From Tubiluchus corallicola (taxonomy: Eukaryota > Priapulida > Priapulimorpha > Priapulimorphida > Tubiluchidae), in the NCBI GenBank assembly GCA_030141605.1, contig JAQGDQ010000659.1, forward strand, positions 1 through 64,000: a stretch of DNA of 64,000 nt, given 5' to 3'. Position 1 is the stretch's first letter. Each line of letters opens with the position of its first letter. Positions 44,442-55,200 of this stretch are shown piece after piece. Both the position numbers and the translations under genes were made by a program. The notes under the pieces were generated by a model. That model worked only from the letters and a program-made list of their open reading frames with translations. It made no database searches and was not told the origin of the DNA.

Positions 44442-46148
44442 CAGTAGTACAAGTAGTAACAGTAGTAGTAGTACAGCAGCAGCAGCAGCAGCAGTAGTAG
44501 TAATAATAAAAACAAGTCAAATAGTACAATTGTAGTCATCTCAGAGTAACAAATTTATCTCTTTTTATGTGATCTGAAGTTTTACAGTTTCTATTTTTGC
44601 AGCGTTTAGAAGCCGCGCAACGAGGTCGCCTGGCTAAAGGCACCGACACGTTAAATCGGGCGTCTGACAGCATTGCTCGATCTCAAGCCGTTGCCGTGGA
44701 AACCGAACAGATCGGGGAAGGCATCGTGGACGAGTTGGGCGGTCAGCGGGAAAGTTTGTTGCGCACAAGAGACAGGGTAGGTGTATAAACTTCGTACAAG
44801 ATGCACAATGCAAAATGGCTGAGTTGTAATTTGTTACAGATAGATGGCAGTGGCATCGGATGTGGAAGGATTGCTTGCTTTAAGTACAAGTTTGTTTGTG
44901 GAGCCAAGCAAGTCCATGAAATACGCATTGTTATTGTTAACATCTCTAGTGTAAAGGCATAACCCTGATAATGAGCCAAGTTTCCGTGTCATCGCAGTAG
45001 ATCCCCAATGCATGGAATGTTGGGCTCCGTGTTGAGTGTTGCCAAACTTCAGCTCTTTTGTGGATGCTGTTTTGATGAAGTGACGTATATTTTCGTACAT
45101 TAATGACCTCATTTTGTTTTCTAGCTGGTGGATACTGAAGAAAACCTCTCAAGAAGTCGAAAAATACTGCGGACCATGTACAGGAGGTAGGTCAAGGTCA
45201 CTTGCTAATGTTCAAGGTCAAGTTCACTTGTTAATGTTCAAGGTCATGTTGGCTTAGTAAGTATGAATGTAAACCATGCATTGACTAGGTACAGTGGAAC
45301 GGGTAGTAAATAAGGTCAAGGTCAAACTGAGAAGTAGCTACAGAAGACAGGCTGAGTCCATAGGAACTTTCAGGTCAAGGTCAAACTGATGTCGATGTAC
45401 AAAAGATACGTAAGGGTCAAGTTCAAGCTTAATTTGTGACAAAATTTGCTTGCATTAAATAATTTTCCCTCGTGCTGAGTGAATTTTTTATAAGGAATAC
45501 ACGATTTTCCCAATTTTTCCCTATTAACATCTGGACTATTACATTAGTAAACCAACTTACTGTTCACAAAGCACACTGTACTGTACTGTAAAGCACACTC
45601 TCACTCACTCACTCTCTCCCTTTCTCATTCACTCTCTCACTTTCTTTGTTTCCCCCTTTCTCTCACTCTCACAATTTCCCCCGTCTCTGTCTCTCTCACT
45701 CTGGCAGGTTCTCTCGCAAATTGTTTCACGCGTGAACAGTTTGGCAGGTTCTCTCGCAACCTGTTGCACGCGTGGACAACCTGGCAAGTTCTCTCGCAAC
45801 CTGCTGCACGCGCGAACGGCCTGGCAAGTTCTCTCGCAACCTGTTGCACGCGTGAACGGCCTGGCAAGTTCTCTCGCAACCTGTTGCATGCGTGAACAGC
45901 GTGGCAAGTTCTCTCACAACTTGTTGCACGTGTGAACGGCTTAGCAAGATTTCTCACAAATTGTTAATTGTCTGTGCCATTGTCACCATTCTTAAAACTA
46001 CAACCATTGTTTTTCATTGTTTCTTAACTGTTACTATAGCAACAATTTTTGTTATAGAGTTATGACCAATAAGCTGATACTGGCTGTGATAATTGTACTG
46101 GAAGTTTGCATTCTTGGTGGTTTGACGTATTGGAAGTTCTTCACGTAA
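39811..46148 (+). CDS. VTI1B: VTI1B-type Qb-SNARE, exons 2 to last (5' exon not found)
   Basis: SNARE of late endosome/Golgi membrane fusion. Exons: 39,811-39,873; 42,592 (or 42,599)-42,702; 43,213-43,287; 44,603-44,776; 45,125-45,186; 46,058-46,148. Products in order: ERKGLIRDLEQDVED (end of the N-terminal helical region), RAPPTYRTRMTNKVNSYRKD, a variable linker, the SNARE motif with the zero-layer Gln in DELGGQRESLL, LVDTEENLSRSRKILRTMYR, and VMTNKLILAVIIVLEVCILG to WKFFT-stop, a C-terminal membrane anchor. Order and motifs match vertebrate VTI1B as recalled. The junction between the first two listed exons has a phase problem. The first intron holds a 1.37-kb minisatellite. AATAAA at 47,157-47,162 could end the mRNA. 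Confidence 0.92.
39880..41250 (+). repeat. 15-bp minisatellite of splice-acceptor-like units
   Basis: About 90 units of TTTCTTGTTTCAGTG or variants (TTTTGTTTCACTG, AATG) starting within ten bases of the VTI1B donor at 39,874. The period is a multiple of three and the unit lacks stops, so four frames on both strands stay open for over 400 codons with Cys/Phe/Ser or Lys/Glu/Thr/Gln repeats. None has gene evidence. Most units carry a polypyrimidine tract plus CAG on the sense strand. Longer composite units (45-60 bp) recur, showing higher-order duplication. Confidence 0.95.
41251..42309. other. VTI1B intron with telomere-like tract
   Basis: No exon seen. At 41,890-42,010 degenerate CCCTAA/CCTAAT/CCCAAC units (AACCCTAAACTTAATCCTAA, ACCCTAATGCTAAC) resemble a decayed interstitial TTAGGG tract. 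Confidence 0.55.
42310..42575. repeat. TTG-rich ~105-bp duplication
   Basis: A TTG/GTG-rich block (GGTGGTGGTGTTGTTTGCTG ... GTTGTAGGTGTTGGTGTCAT) occurs twice in tandem, followed by (TTG)n. It ends just before the polypyrimidine tract and AG of the next VTI1B exon. Confidence 0.85.
43318..43961. mobile_element. 644-bp terminal-inverted-repeat element (non-autonomous)
   Basis: Left end GCTTGCAAAGCAAAGCCGTC then CGTAAGTCGGC. The right end in reverse complement gives GTTGCATAGCAAAATCGTTC then ATAAGTCGGC. Related copies lie at 57,743-58,317 and 3,526-3,660. The interior ORFs (43,545-43,854, both strands) have no transposase features. It sits in the VTI1B intron between 43,287 and 44,603. Superfamily not assigned. 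Confidence 0.75.
44325..44515. repeat. (TAG)n/(TAA)n microsatellite
   Basis: Trinucleotide tract (TAA, then TAG, CAG and TAG again) in a VTI1B intron. The poly-Val, poly-Tyr and poly-Thr ORFs are artefacts. Confidence 0.95.
44603..44776 (+). CDS. VTI1B: VTI1B SNARE-motif exon
   Basis: 58 codons with clean borders (TTTTTGCAG and GTAGGT), both phase 0. It holds heptad-spaced hydrophobic residues and the Gln of ELGGQRE, the ionic zero-layer residue that defines Q-SNAREs. TLNRASDSIARSQAVAVETE is the typical Vti1 N-terminal half of the motif. Confidence 0.93.
45703..45965. repeat. 40-bp minisatellite
   Basis: About 6.5 copies with period 40 (GGCAAGTTCTCTCGCAACCT ... GCACGCGTGAAC) in the last VTI1B intron, preceded by a CT-rich tract (45,590-45,700). 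The unit is not a multiple of three, so the ORFs there simply cycle frames. Confidence 0.92.
46058..46148 (+). CDS. VTI1B: VTI1B last exon: tail anchor
   Basis: Begins with the third base of an Arg codon split by the intron (AG|A), then VMTNKLILAVIIVLEVCILG and a short YWKFFT tail before TAA. The ~20-residue hydrophobic stretch at the extreme C terminus is the tail anchor facing the lumen. Confidence 0.92.
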
Positions 46149-46484
46149 CACTTGAGAAAAATCTACACAGCATTGTTGAAGAAACTGATAAAACTACAGA
46201 TTACATTCACGTGTATTTTAGTTAAAGCATTCCTATATAAAAATCTTTCAGTTGATACCACAAGATGTCTCTCTGATGGGGAGAGGAAATCATTTGCAGT
46301 TACTACGCTTTAGTGTGTTTTGATACACTTAATTGGACTTTGGAGTTATGTAAATTGTTCAGTCAAGCCTTGAAACCGTTGAAGTATGGCAGATGTTGAC
46401 TCCAGTTAAGCCTGGAAATCATTGACGTATGGTAACAGATGTTGATCGATTGCCTTTCCTTAGTGCTTTCTCTCTCTTTTAGTC

Positions 46485-46955
46485 CCTCCGGCCTGCTTCG
46501 TTAGTCCCTCCTGTCTGCTTCGTTAGTCCCTCCTCTCTGCTTCGTTAATCCCTCCTGTCTGCTTCGTTAGTCCCTCCTGTCTGCTTCGTTAATCCCTCCT
46601 CTCTGCTTCGTTAATCCCTCCTGTCTGCTTCGTTAGTCCGTCCTGTCTGCTTCGTTAGTCCCTCCTGTCTGCTTCGTTAGTCCCTCCTGTCTGCTTCGTT
46701 AGTCCCTCCTGTCTGCTTCGTTAGTCCCTCCTGTCTGCTTCGTTAATCCCTCCTGCCTGCTTCGTTAGTCCCTCCTCCTGCCTGCTTCGTTAGTCATTCC
46801 GGCCTGCTTCGTTAATCCCTCCTGCCTGCTTCGTTAAGCCCTCCTGCCTGCTTTGTTAATCCTTCCCGACAGCTTTGTTAATCCCTCCTGTCTGGTTCGT
46901 TAATCCCTCCTGTCTGCTTCTTTAATCCCTCCTGTTTGCTTCGTTAGTCCCTTAT
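46485..46955. repeat. 22-bp minisatellite in the VTI1B 3' region
   Basis: About 21 copies of TTCGTTAGTCCCTCCTGTCT plus GC (period 22), pyrimidine-rich on the sense strand. It starts ~340 bases after the VTI1B stop codon and would be inside the 3' UTR if the AATAAA at 47,157 is used. Confidence 0.92.
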
Positions 46956-47229
46956 TTACTTTATGAAATGTTGTCTATACAGGTAATGTTGTGTGTAATT
47001 CTCAATCAGTCTTATTTTATTGTACAAATTTCTAAATGGTTAAATTCAGCTAACGAGCTGTTTTGTTGAGAATAATCATCTATTTGTCTTTCTATATCAT
47101 CAGTGTTCTTACAGAGACGTTGATGCGTGTAAAATGTTGTTAATAAGTTTGTTTTCAATAAATATGATTTCTTTTTACGGACTGGTGTTCATGAGTGAAT
47201 GAAACTGGTATATTCTCTACAGAGAGTTC

Positions 47230-47875
47230 GCAGAATGGTCACTGCTACAGACTGAAGATTTACGGAATGGTCGCTCAATGGTCAGACTGGAAGTTCACGG
47301 AACGGTCACTCATTGCTACATGGAAATCCCAGTCTGCAGCAAGTGACCTTTCCGTGAACTCCCACTCTGCGGCAGTGACCTTTCCGTGAACACCCAGTCT
47401 GTGGCAGCGACCTTTCCGTGAACTCCCAGTCTGCGGCAGCGACCTTTCCGTGAACTCCCAGTCTGCGGCAGCGACCTTTCCGTGAACTCCCAGTCTGCGG
47501 CAGTGACCTTTCCGTGAACTCCCAGTCTGCGGCAGCGACCTTTCCGTGAACTCCCAGTCTGCGGCAGCGACCTTTCCGTGAACTCCCCGTCTGAGGCAAG
47601 TGCCCTTTCCGTGAACTCCCAGTCTGTGGCAGCGACCTTTCCGTGAACACCCAGTCTGTGGCAGCGACCTTTCCGTGAACTCCCAGTCTGCGGCAGTGAC
47701 CTTTCCGTGAACTCCCAGTCTGTGGCAGCGACCTTTTCGTGAACTCCCGGTCTGCGGCAAGTGCCCTTTCCGTGAACTCCCGGTCTGCGGCAGCGACCTT
47801 TTCGTGAACTCCCGGTCTGCGGCAGCGACCTTTCCGTGAACTCCCGGTCTGCGGCAGCGACCTTTCCTTTCTCAC
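47230..47875. repeat. 32-bp minisatellite
   Basis: About 19 copies with period 32 (GACCTTTCCGTGAACTCCCA plus GTCTGCGGCAGC), flanked on the left by diverged units. Three long minus-strand ORFs cycle through the frames because the unit is stop-free. The array lies between the convergent VTI1B and dynein genes. Confidence 0.93.
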
Positions 47876-48715
47876 CTGTGTGGCAGGAACAAGCTAGCAA
47901 AACATGCCGGTGACGAATAACAACTTAAACAAAGAAAATTCAAATCTAAGCCAAAATTTCCTTTTAATTTGCATGAATTAGTCACAGAAACATGAAATAT
48001 AATGAACATGTATATAAGCAGGTGCATAAAATTAGGTTAAATAATTTATCAACTGGAAAAATATTTGATCACATGACTCAAGCGAAGAAAATAAACACAA
48101 TTTAAGATAAGAAGGAACAAAACCTACCCTAATAATATACAAAAATTAAAAATGATCTAATCATTTGTTCATCATTAATTATAATTCAGCAGCATTACTT
48201 AATTTAAGGTAACATAATGACAAATTTTCATAAATTACTCTCATGCATAATAAATACGAACAAATAGCACAAGCGTTCGTGACCGTAGTCAGAATACGAA
48301 TATAGTTTTTTTTTGGTTTTTGTATTTTCTAGATTACCTAAACCATTAAATCCGCACATTCAAAGTGGAATTAGCCTGAAAATATGGCTACAGAAGATTT
48401 TTAGTATTAGTGCACAAGTGAAATATAAGCAAAAGGACAGTCAAACATCGTTATAAGCCTCGTCAATAGCAAAGTCGCTTAACACCTAAATTTTTCGCCA
48501 AACAACAAAATGTTCCTTATATAGACATGTACGTATTAAAACGTCAACTTTTTTGCAGTTCCAAAGTAGGCAGTGTAGAAAGCCTGATTGTAATTATAAT
48601 AGTTAAATAGGCAAAGTCATAAAATGTGTTTGTCACGATCATACTCACAGAACACGGCCTCTACGAATGCAATTCCAGTTGTGATTTCTATGTCTTAAAC
48701 ACAGAAGAAAATTTT
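47876..48715. other. intergenic between convergent genes, no gene seen
   Basis: About 840 AT-rich bases. It may hold the 3' end of the dynein transcript. No AATAAA on the minus strand was identified with confidence. Confidence 0.4.
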
Positions 48716-48719
48716 CTTC

Positions 48720-49110
48720 AAGGAAGCCATGTTCTTGGATTCAGTTTACATAGCTAGTTTAAGCAGGTGTAATTATAAGCTGAACTATTCTCGAGGAAAC
48801 CATGTTTTCGTGTGAAGCCATGTTTGTAGATTCAATTTACGTAGCTAGTTTAAGCAGGTGTAATTATAAGCTGAACTATCTTCAAGGAAACCATGTTTTT
48901 GTGCGAAGCCATGTTTGTAGATTCAATTTACGTAGCTATTTTAGGCTGGTGTAATTATAAGCTGAACTATCTTCAAGGAAACCATGTTTTCGTGTGAAGC
49001 CATGTTTGTAGATTCAATTTACGTAGCTAGCTTAAGCAGGTGTAATTATAAGCTGAACTATCCCCGAGGAAACCATGTTTTTGTGCGAAGCCATGTTCAT
49101 AGATTCAATT
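48720..49110. repeat. ~91-bp tandem repeat abutting the dynein stop codon
   Basis: About four copies of a ~91-bp unit (AAGGAAACCATGTTTTCGTG ... GATTCAATTTACGTAGCTAG), ending ~30 bases below the dynein stop codon (49,138-49,140). The array is therefore part of the presumptive 3' UTR on the minus strand. Confidence 0.88.
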
Positions 49111-49137
49111 TACGTAGTTTAAGCGGCGGTTCACTGT

Positions 49138-49275
49138 TCAAGCAAGGTTGGTTGAACAGATCAAAGCAACGCCACGTTCGTAAAAGCTATGTTCATCCAC
49201 TCCACCGGATGCCTCCATGTCAACGGTAAACAGCAGCTCCGTGCGAGCGGAGTTCAGGTAGACCGGAAGCATGAT
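49138..49275 (-). CDS. DYNC1H1: DYNC1H1 terminal exon
   Basis: Acceptor TCTCCTTGCAG, then [20 protein letters not shown], a short Gly-rich linker, [11 protein letters not shown] and STNLA-stop. The L-P-V-Y-L-N and S-F-Y-E-R-G-V-A motifs are the invariant end of dynein-1. The tail after Cys is slightly longer than in vertebrates. Confidence 0.92.
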   Translation of the reverse strand: MMLPVYLNSARTELLFTVDMEASGGVDEHSFYERGVALICSTNLA

Positions 49276-52200
49276 CTGCAAGGAGAAATTAATGATACTA
49301 AAAATGAAGAATCCATAATGGAAAATGTTGATTGTGACAATTTCAAATCAGTTTGCGCACTCTATGGACACAGTCCATTGTTCCGCGAGCTGACCGCTAA
49401 TTGGTGCGCCGTCACTTGGGTTTACATCACGTACATCAGTGTAACCATGTGCATATCTCTATGTATAAAAATATAGAATCAATTGTGTGGAGTTATTTGA
49501 GTCAATTTGAGACAGTTTTTATTTACTTTTGCATAGGAGTGGCCAGTACTTAGACGTTTTTGAGACAATTAGGCAATTAATTCTACATTACCGCGAGTCT
49601 AATACACGGCGCCTATTATATTAGCGAGCCGCCACTGGTTTTCACGTAGTGAGCCGCCACCGGTTTCCAAGTATGAGCCGCCACAGGTTTCCAAGTATGA
49701 GCCACCACTGGTTTTCAAGTATAAGCCGCCACTGGTTTTCACGTAGTGAGCCGCAACTGGTTTTCAAGTATGAGCCGCCATTGGTTTCCACGTAGTAAGC
49801 CGCCAATGGTTTTCAAGTATGAGCCGCCACTGGTTTTCACGTAGTGCGCCGCCACTGGTTTTCACGTAGTGTGCCGCCACTGGTTTTCACGTAGTGTGCT
49901 GCCACTGGTTTTCACGTAGTGGGCCGCCACTGGTTTTCACGTAGTGCGCCGCCACTGGTTTTCACGTAGTGCGCCGCCACTGGTTTTCACGTAGTGCGCC
50001 GCCACTGTTTTTCACGTAGTGCGCCGCCACTGGTTTTCACGTAGTGAACCGCCACTGTTTTTCACGTAGTGTGCTGCCACTGGTTTTCACGTAGTGAACC
50101 GCCACTGGTTTTCACGCAGTGAACCGCCACTGGTTTTCACATAGTGCGCCGCCACTGGTTTTCACATAGTTTTGAACTTTGTTTTCTAAACCAGTCATTC
50201 TGAAAGTCCCCTGCACATTTTACACACAAATTTGATCGTAATTAGTTGCTTTAAAAGCACCCACCTTGTTAGCTTTGTCTTTCAGCTGGTCAGTTTTCAC
50301 CCAGCGCAATTTGGTCAGCGGCAGACTGGTCAAGATTGTCGCCACCAGATGGAGCTTGTTGCTCTTACAGTTTGCCCCTTGCAGCTTCAATCCTGAATGA
50401 AAAAAAAACGATAATTCCGTAATTAACCAGAAAAATAGCAAGGATCACAGTAATCAGAGTTTACCTTATTAGTTCGAAGCAGGTAGTTGAATAAATCATT
50501 ACTGATATATCGTGTGGCGCAGAAAAAATGTGCCTAAGTTTGACTGCGATAATTTAGAGAAGAGTTTAACATTTTCCAGTGTTTTCTGTGTCCCAATGTT
50601 CCACTACATATTTGTTCAGTTTTTTAGTAAATTATTAACTATTTATTACAGTTTCCTGTTCGCAACACCCGTATGATTCAATGATATTTGTCACACACTT
50701 AGTTGTAGTTTTTGTTAATTTATTTATAAAATTCATGTACGAGGCACCATTTGTCGCAGTATTGTCAAGTTTTTAGTTTCAAGTGAGCTTTCAATGAGTT
50801 ACCTGTGACCCACTTATCTGTGCTCTATCTGTGCAGTAAAATAGTCGAGGTAAACCACTTATATGGGATATTTCTGTGTGGAATTTCCTTGCAATAAACC
50901 ACAGTCGAATCTTTCTATACCACCTACTTAAACGGCACAGTAAAAAAGTTGGCATTATAGCAAGTCTGGAGCTATAATGAGATGCATTAATATGTACGCG
51001 TCTAAAGAAATACACTCATATCTCGGTTTGCCGGACAAAAGCGGGGAGACGTCGGTCCGAATTTGCCGATTGTCCGTATTTTCGGATACTAAGATAATAC
51101 AGTAGGCCCAGTGTATTAGACTCACGGTTTTCATAGGACCGCTCCTATGCAAAAGTACATAAAAACTGTCGGCATTTGACCTAAATAACTCTGCATAATT
51201 GATTCTGTATTTTTGAGTATAATTAATTATACTATAATTAAACGGACTGACATACATGCTGTCGTCACACGCTGCTAGGTTACACTGATGTAACGATGTA
51301 GAGAAAGTGGCGGCCCACCAACTAGCGGCCAGCTCACGAAACGAAACGTATACGGGGCTTTTCAACGGTCCAGTTTTTGTCCAATTTTTCCGAAATCCGT
51401 AAAACAGGGACGAGAATGACAAATTGCAAAAAACTCTGAAACAGGACGGGGTTTTGAGGCCACCTAGGCCCCCCCCCCCAATGGGGTTCAAGCACAAATT
51501 GCAATTTTCTGACCACAGAGAGCCTCTAAGTGGACTTAAAATATCAGTTACCTTGTTTCATGCAAAATTTAAAATACCCAACTATCAAGGATACATGATA
51601 CCTAATTGTCTAAAAAACACCTAAGTACTGGCCGCTCCTATGCAAAAGTATATAAAAACTGTCTGCAATTGACTCAAATAACTCAGCACAATTGATTCTA
51701 TATTTTTATACATAGAGATATACACGTGGTTACACTGATGTACGTGATGTAAACAAAGTGCGGCCTGCCATCTAGCGGTCAGCTCGTGAAATAATGTACT
51801 GGCTCCGTAAAAATTTTCTCAACGAATTTACGCGATTTACAAAAATGGCACTACTGGTCTTCCAGGAACTCGGAATTCCACGTATCCGCGGAAAATTCTC
51901 ATCCCTGGTAAAAGAGAAGTCCGGCAAACCGAGAATGTGAGTGTATGCATGTTTTGTTTTGCTAAAAATCTAAACCCTGTCTTTTAGTCAGTGTGTAACA
52001 TGTATATTTTGCTCTAGATTAATCTGTTAATAGCCCATCCTTATAATGCACTACATCATGGTTTAAAAGAGCCCACTGGTTAGGCTATGAATTTTTACAA
52101 TAGAATAGATTATCTAGTCTTTCTCGCGCAGTAATTATGCCCCTTCTTTTCTAGAAATAACTCTGAATGACAAAACATTTGTAACGCAACACGTGGAAAA

Positions 52201-55200
52201 GTACACCCTAGCTGCCTCATACAGCTTTTTCCCATTTGAAAAATGAAGCACAGATTTAAAACTTCGACAAACAAACAATAGAAAAGTTTTGTAAGACATA
52301 ATTGAAATCACACCAAAGTCAGAATGATAACAATATCAACAACGACGACGACAACGGCGACAATGACAACAAAAACAGTACGGGCAGCAACAACAATAGC
52401 AACAGGGACACCAACAACGACAGCAGTAGCAGCAACAGCAACAGCGTAAGAGCAAAAACAGCAGCAGCAGCACCAAAAGCAATAAAATGCTGATGGTGCA
52501 AATGACTGCACCGCCACCACCAACACTACGTTAGAGTCCACCACTAGTCATGATTAGGTTAAGCAAATGATGTCATATACAAGTATAAGCAATTCAGATC
52601 ATCAATGTATTTCACAACGAAGATGCGAAGTTTCTCTTACGTTCTATAAATTCACTATATCATCTATTTCTCTGTATTTTCTCTATATCAATACCTTTCA
52701 CGCCGAAACTGCAATCGTCAATCTTCAGGTCACTACCGTCACTGTCCGAAACTTGTACGTTCAGAGTAAGTTCCTCCAATGACCAGCTGTTGGCCTGAGC
52801 GACAAACTGGCGCGTGGCCGTGATGTAGCCGGCCGGAACGAAGAGTCCGCCCAACCAAACGTTCACATTCTGTTGCAAAAGAGAAAAAATGGTTTAACGC
52901 CTTCGCAGCTAAACTACAGAAATTGCTAATCAATGAGAATCATTATGTCATGCAAGACAGAAAAATGGAGTTTCGTGGTCATGCTGTATCTTGCTGCATT
53001 ATCCCATTATTTCTACAAAATGCCCTAAGTGACACGCATCGTTAAGTACCCACCAACTACAACCAGGACAAGAGCATGTTTCACTTCCATTGTGTTTTTG
53101 AAAAGTAGCTTAAAGATCACAATGCATACACTACATTCGATCTAGAACCACGAGTGAAATGTGCTGCTTCTGTGATGCTGTAGGTTTTCCTTAACAATAA
53201 TAATTTTAAATCTTTACCTCCGGATTTGGAGACACTAGATAATGATACCTTTAACTCTTTAGCTCCAGATTTGGAGACACTAGATAATGATACCTTTAAC
53301 TCTTTAGCTCCAGATTTGGAGACACTAGATAATGATACCTTTAACTCTTTAGCTCCAGATTTGGAGACACTAGATAATGATACCTTTAACTCTTTAGCTC
53401 CAGATTTGGAGACACTAGATAATGATACCTTTAACTCTTTAGTTCCAGATTTGGAGACACTAGATAATGATACCTTTAACTCTTTAGCTCCGGATTTGGA
53501 GACACATATAATAATGATACCTTTAACTCTTTAGCTCAGGATTTGGAGACACTACATAATAATGATACCTTTAACTCTTTAGCTCCGGATTTGGAGACAC
53601 ATATAATAATGATACCTTTAACTCTTTAGCTCAGGATTTGGAGACACTACGTAATAATGATACCTTTAACTCTTTAGCTCCGGATTTGGAGACACTAGAT
53701 AATAATGATACCTTTAACTCTTTAGCTCAGGATTTGGAGACACTACATAATAATGATACCTTTAACTCTTTAGCTCCGGATTTGGAGACACATATAATAA
53801 TGATACCTTTAACTCTTTAGCTCAGGATTTGGAGACACTACGTAATAATGATACCTTTAACTCTTTAGCTCCGGATTTGGAGACACTACATAATAATGAT
53901 ACCTTTAACTCTTTAGCTCCGGATTTGGAGACACTACATAATAATGATACCTTTAACTCTTTAGCTCCGGATTTGGAGACACTACATAATAATGATACCT
54001 TTAACTCTTTAGCTCCGGATTTGGAGACGGCTTGTGAGATCTCCTGCAGCTGATTAATTCGCTCAGCAAAGTCAGCAATCCACTGTATGACCGTCACTCC
54101 AGTAGGAACGCGATACACTTTCCAGCTGCTCGGGATAATTCCTGTAAACAATTAAACACGATTTTTCATTATGATATTGATAGATCTAGGCTGTACAAGT
54201 AAAGGATGAAAGCACCTGGAAAAATAAAAGACATTATATTGAACATTATCGATAATAACAAGTGAAAACGGGGGGTGCTGCAGTTCCACAACACTATACA
54301 CGAGCCGCCACTGTTGGGGTGCCTTAGGTATAGCCTTGTATATAAGTCATATCGTCATTAGCATGGTCACAGAAATGTGGGTAAGCAAAATGTGCCCTCA
54401 TCCCTGCAGGAAAGATACGGTCCTTCGTGGTACAAAAGCTGGGTTGTGCGAGATGAAACTGTGCTGGAATGAATAGGAAAATAAAACAGCGGAGCTCTGA
54501 CATGAGCCTGATTTTAATAAATTTATTTGTAAGAATTTAATTATGAATAATGTTTTACACTAAACCAGCTAGTGAACGTGACCTATAGCTCACACATATC
54601 CATGTATGTTTGACTTACACACATTCAGTTTCAATAGCTAAGCAGATTTTTAAACAGTATTTGTTTATTCATACTTTGCATACATGAAAACATTTATAAT
54701 GTAATAAATCATATAAATTGTAAACAGAAATGGCGAGACTGTTTGTAAATAAAAATGTTTCACTGTGTCAGATGACTATGTTTAAATGTTATAACCCCAA
54801 GAATCAAACAAAAACTTTGAAGGCTTATTTACAGCAGCATAAATAACCCACAATTCTGCATTATTTAATAGAGATCCGTAATAACACCACAATTCCGGAA
54901 CTAAAAACAGCCGTTATAAAATGCAGCCACCAACAGCAACAAGTATTTGCAGTAAGCGCGGAGAATCCATCAGCATTTCATCTGGACAACAATCTTCGGG
55001 TTCTAAGAATGTCTGTTAACACTCACTTGATATTAGTGTTAGTTATTGAGTTGTGGACGGTGAGACTGACCACTGAGTGGGGCACACTTACCCCCATGCC
55101 GACTTACAGGACAACGCATGGAACCACGAAGGCATCTACAACACGCACAACCACTATAGTGAGTTTAATCAGTGAGCCGTCTACAACGGATAAACCCGAA

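Noticed and set aside
47275-47900. Three overlapping minus-strand ORFs of 160-195 codons
   Set aside because: 32-bp repeat unit read in three cycling frames; no non-repetitive coding sequence.
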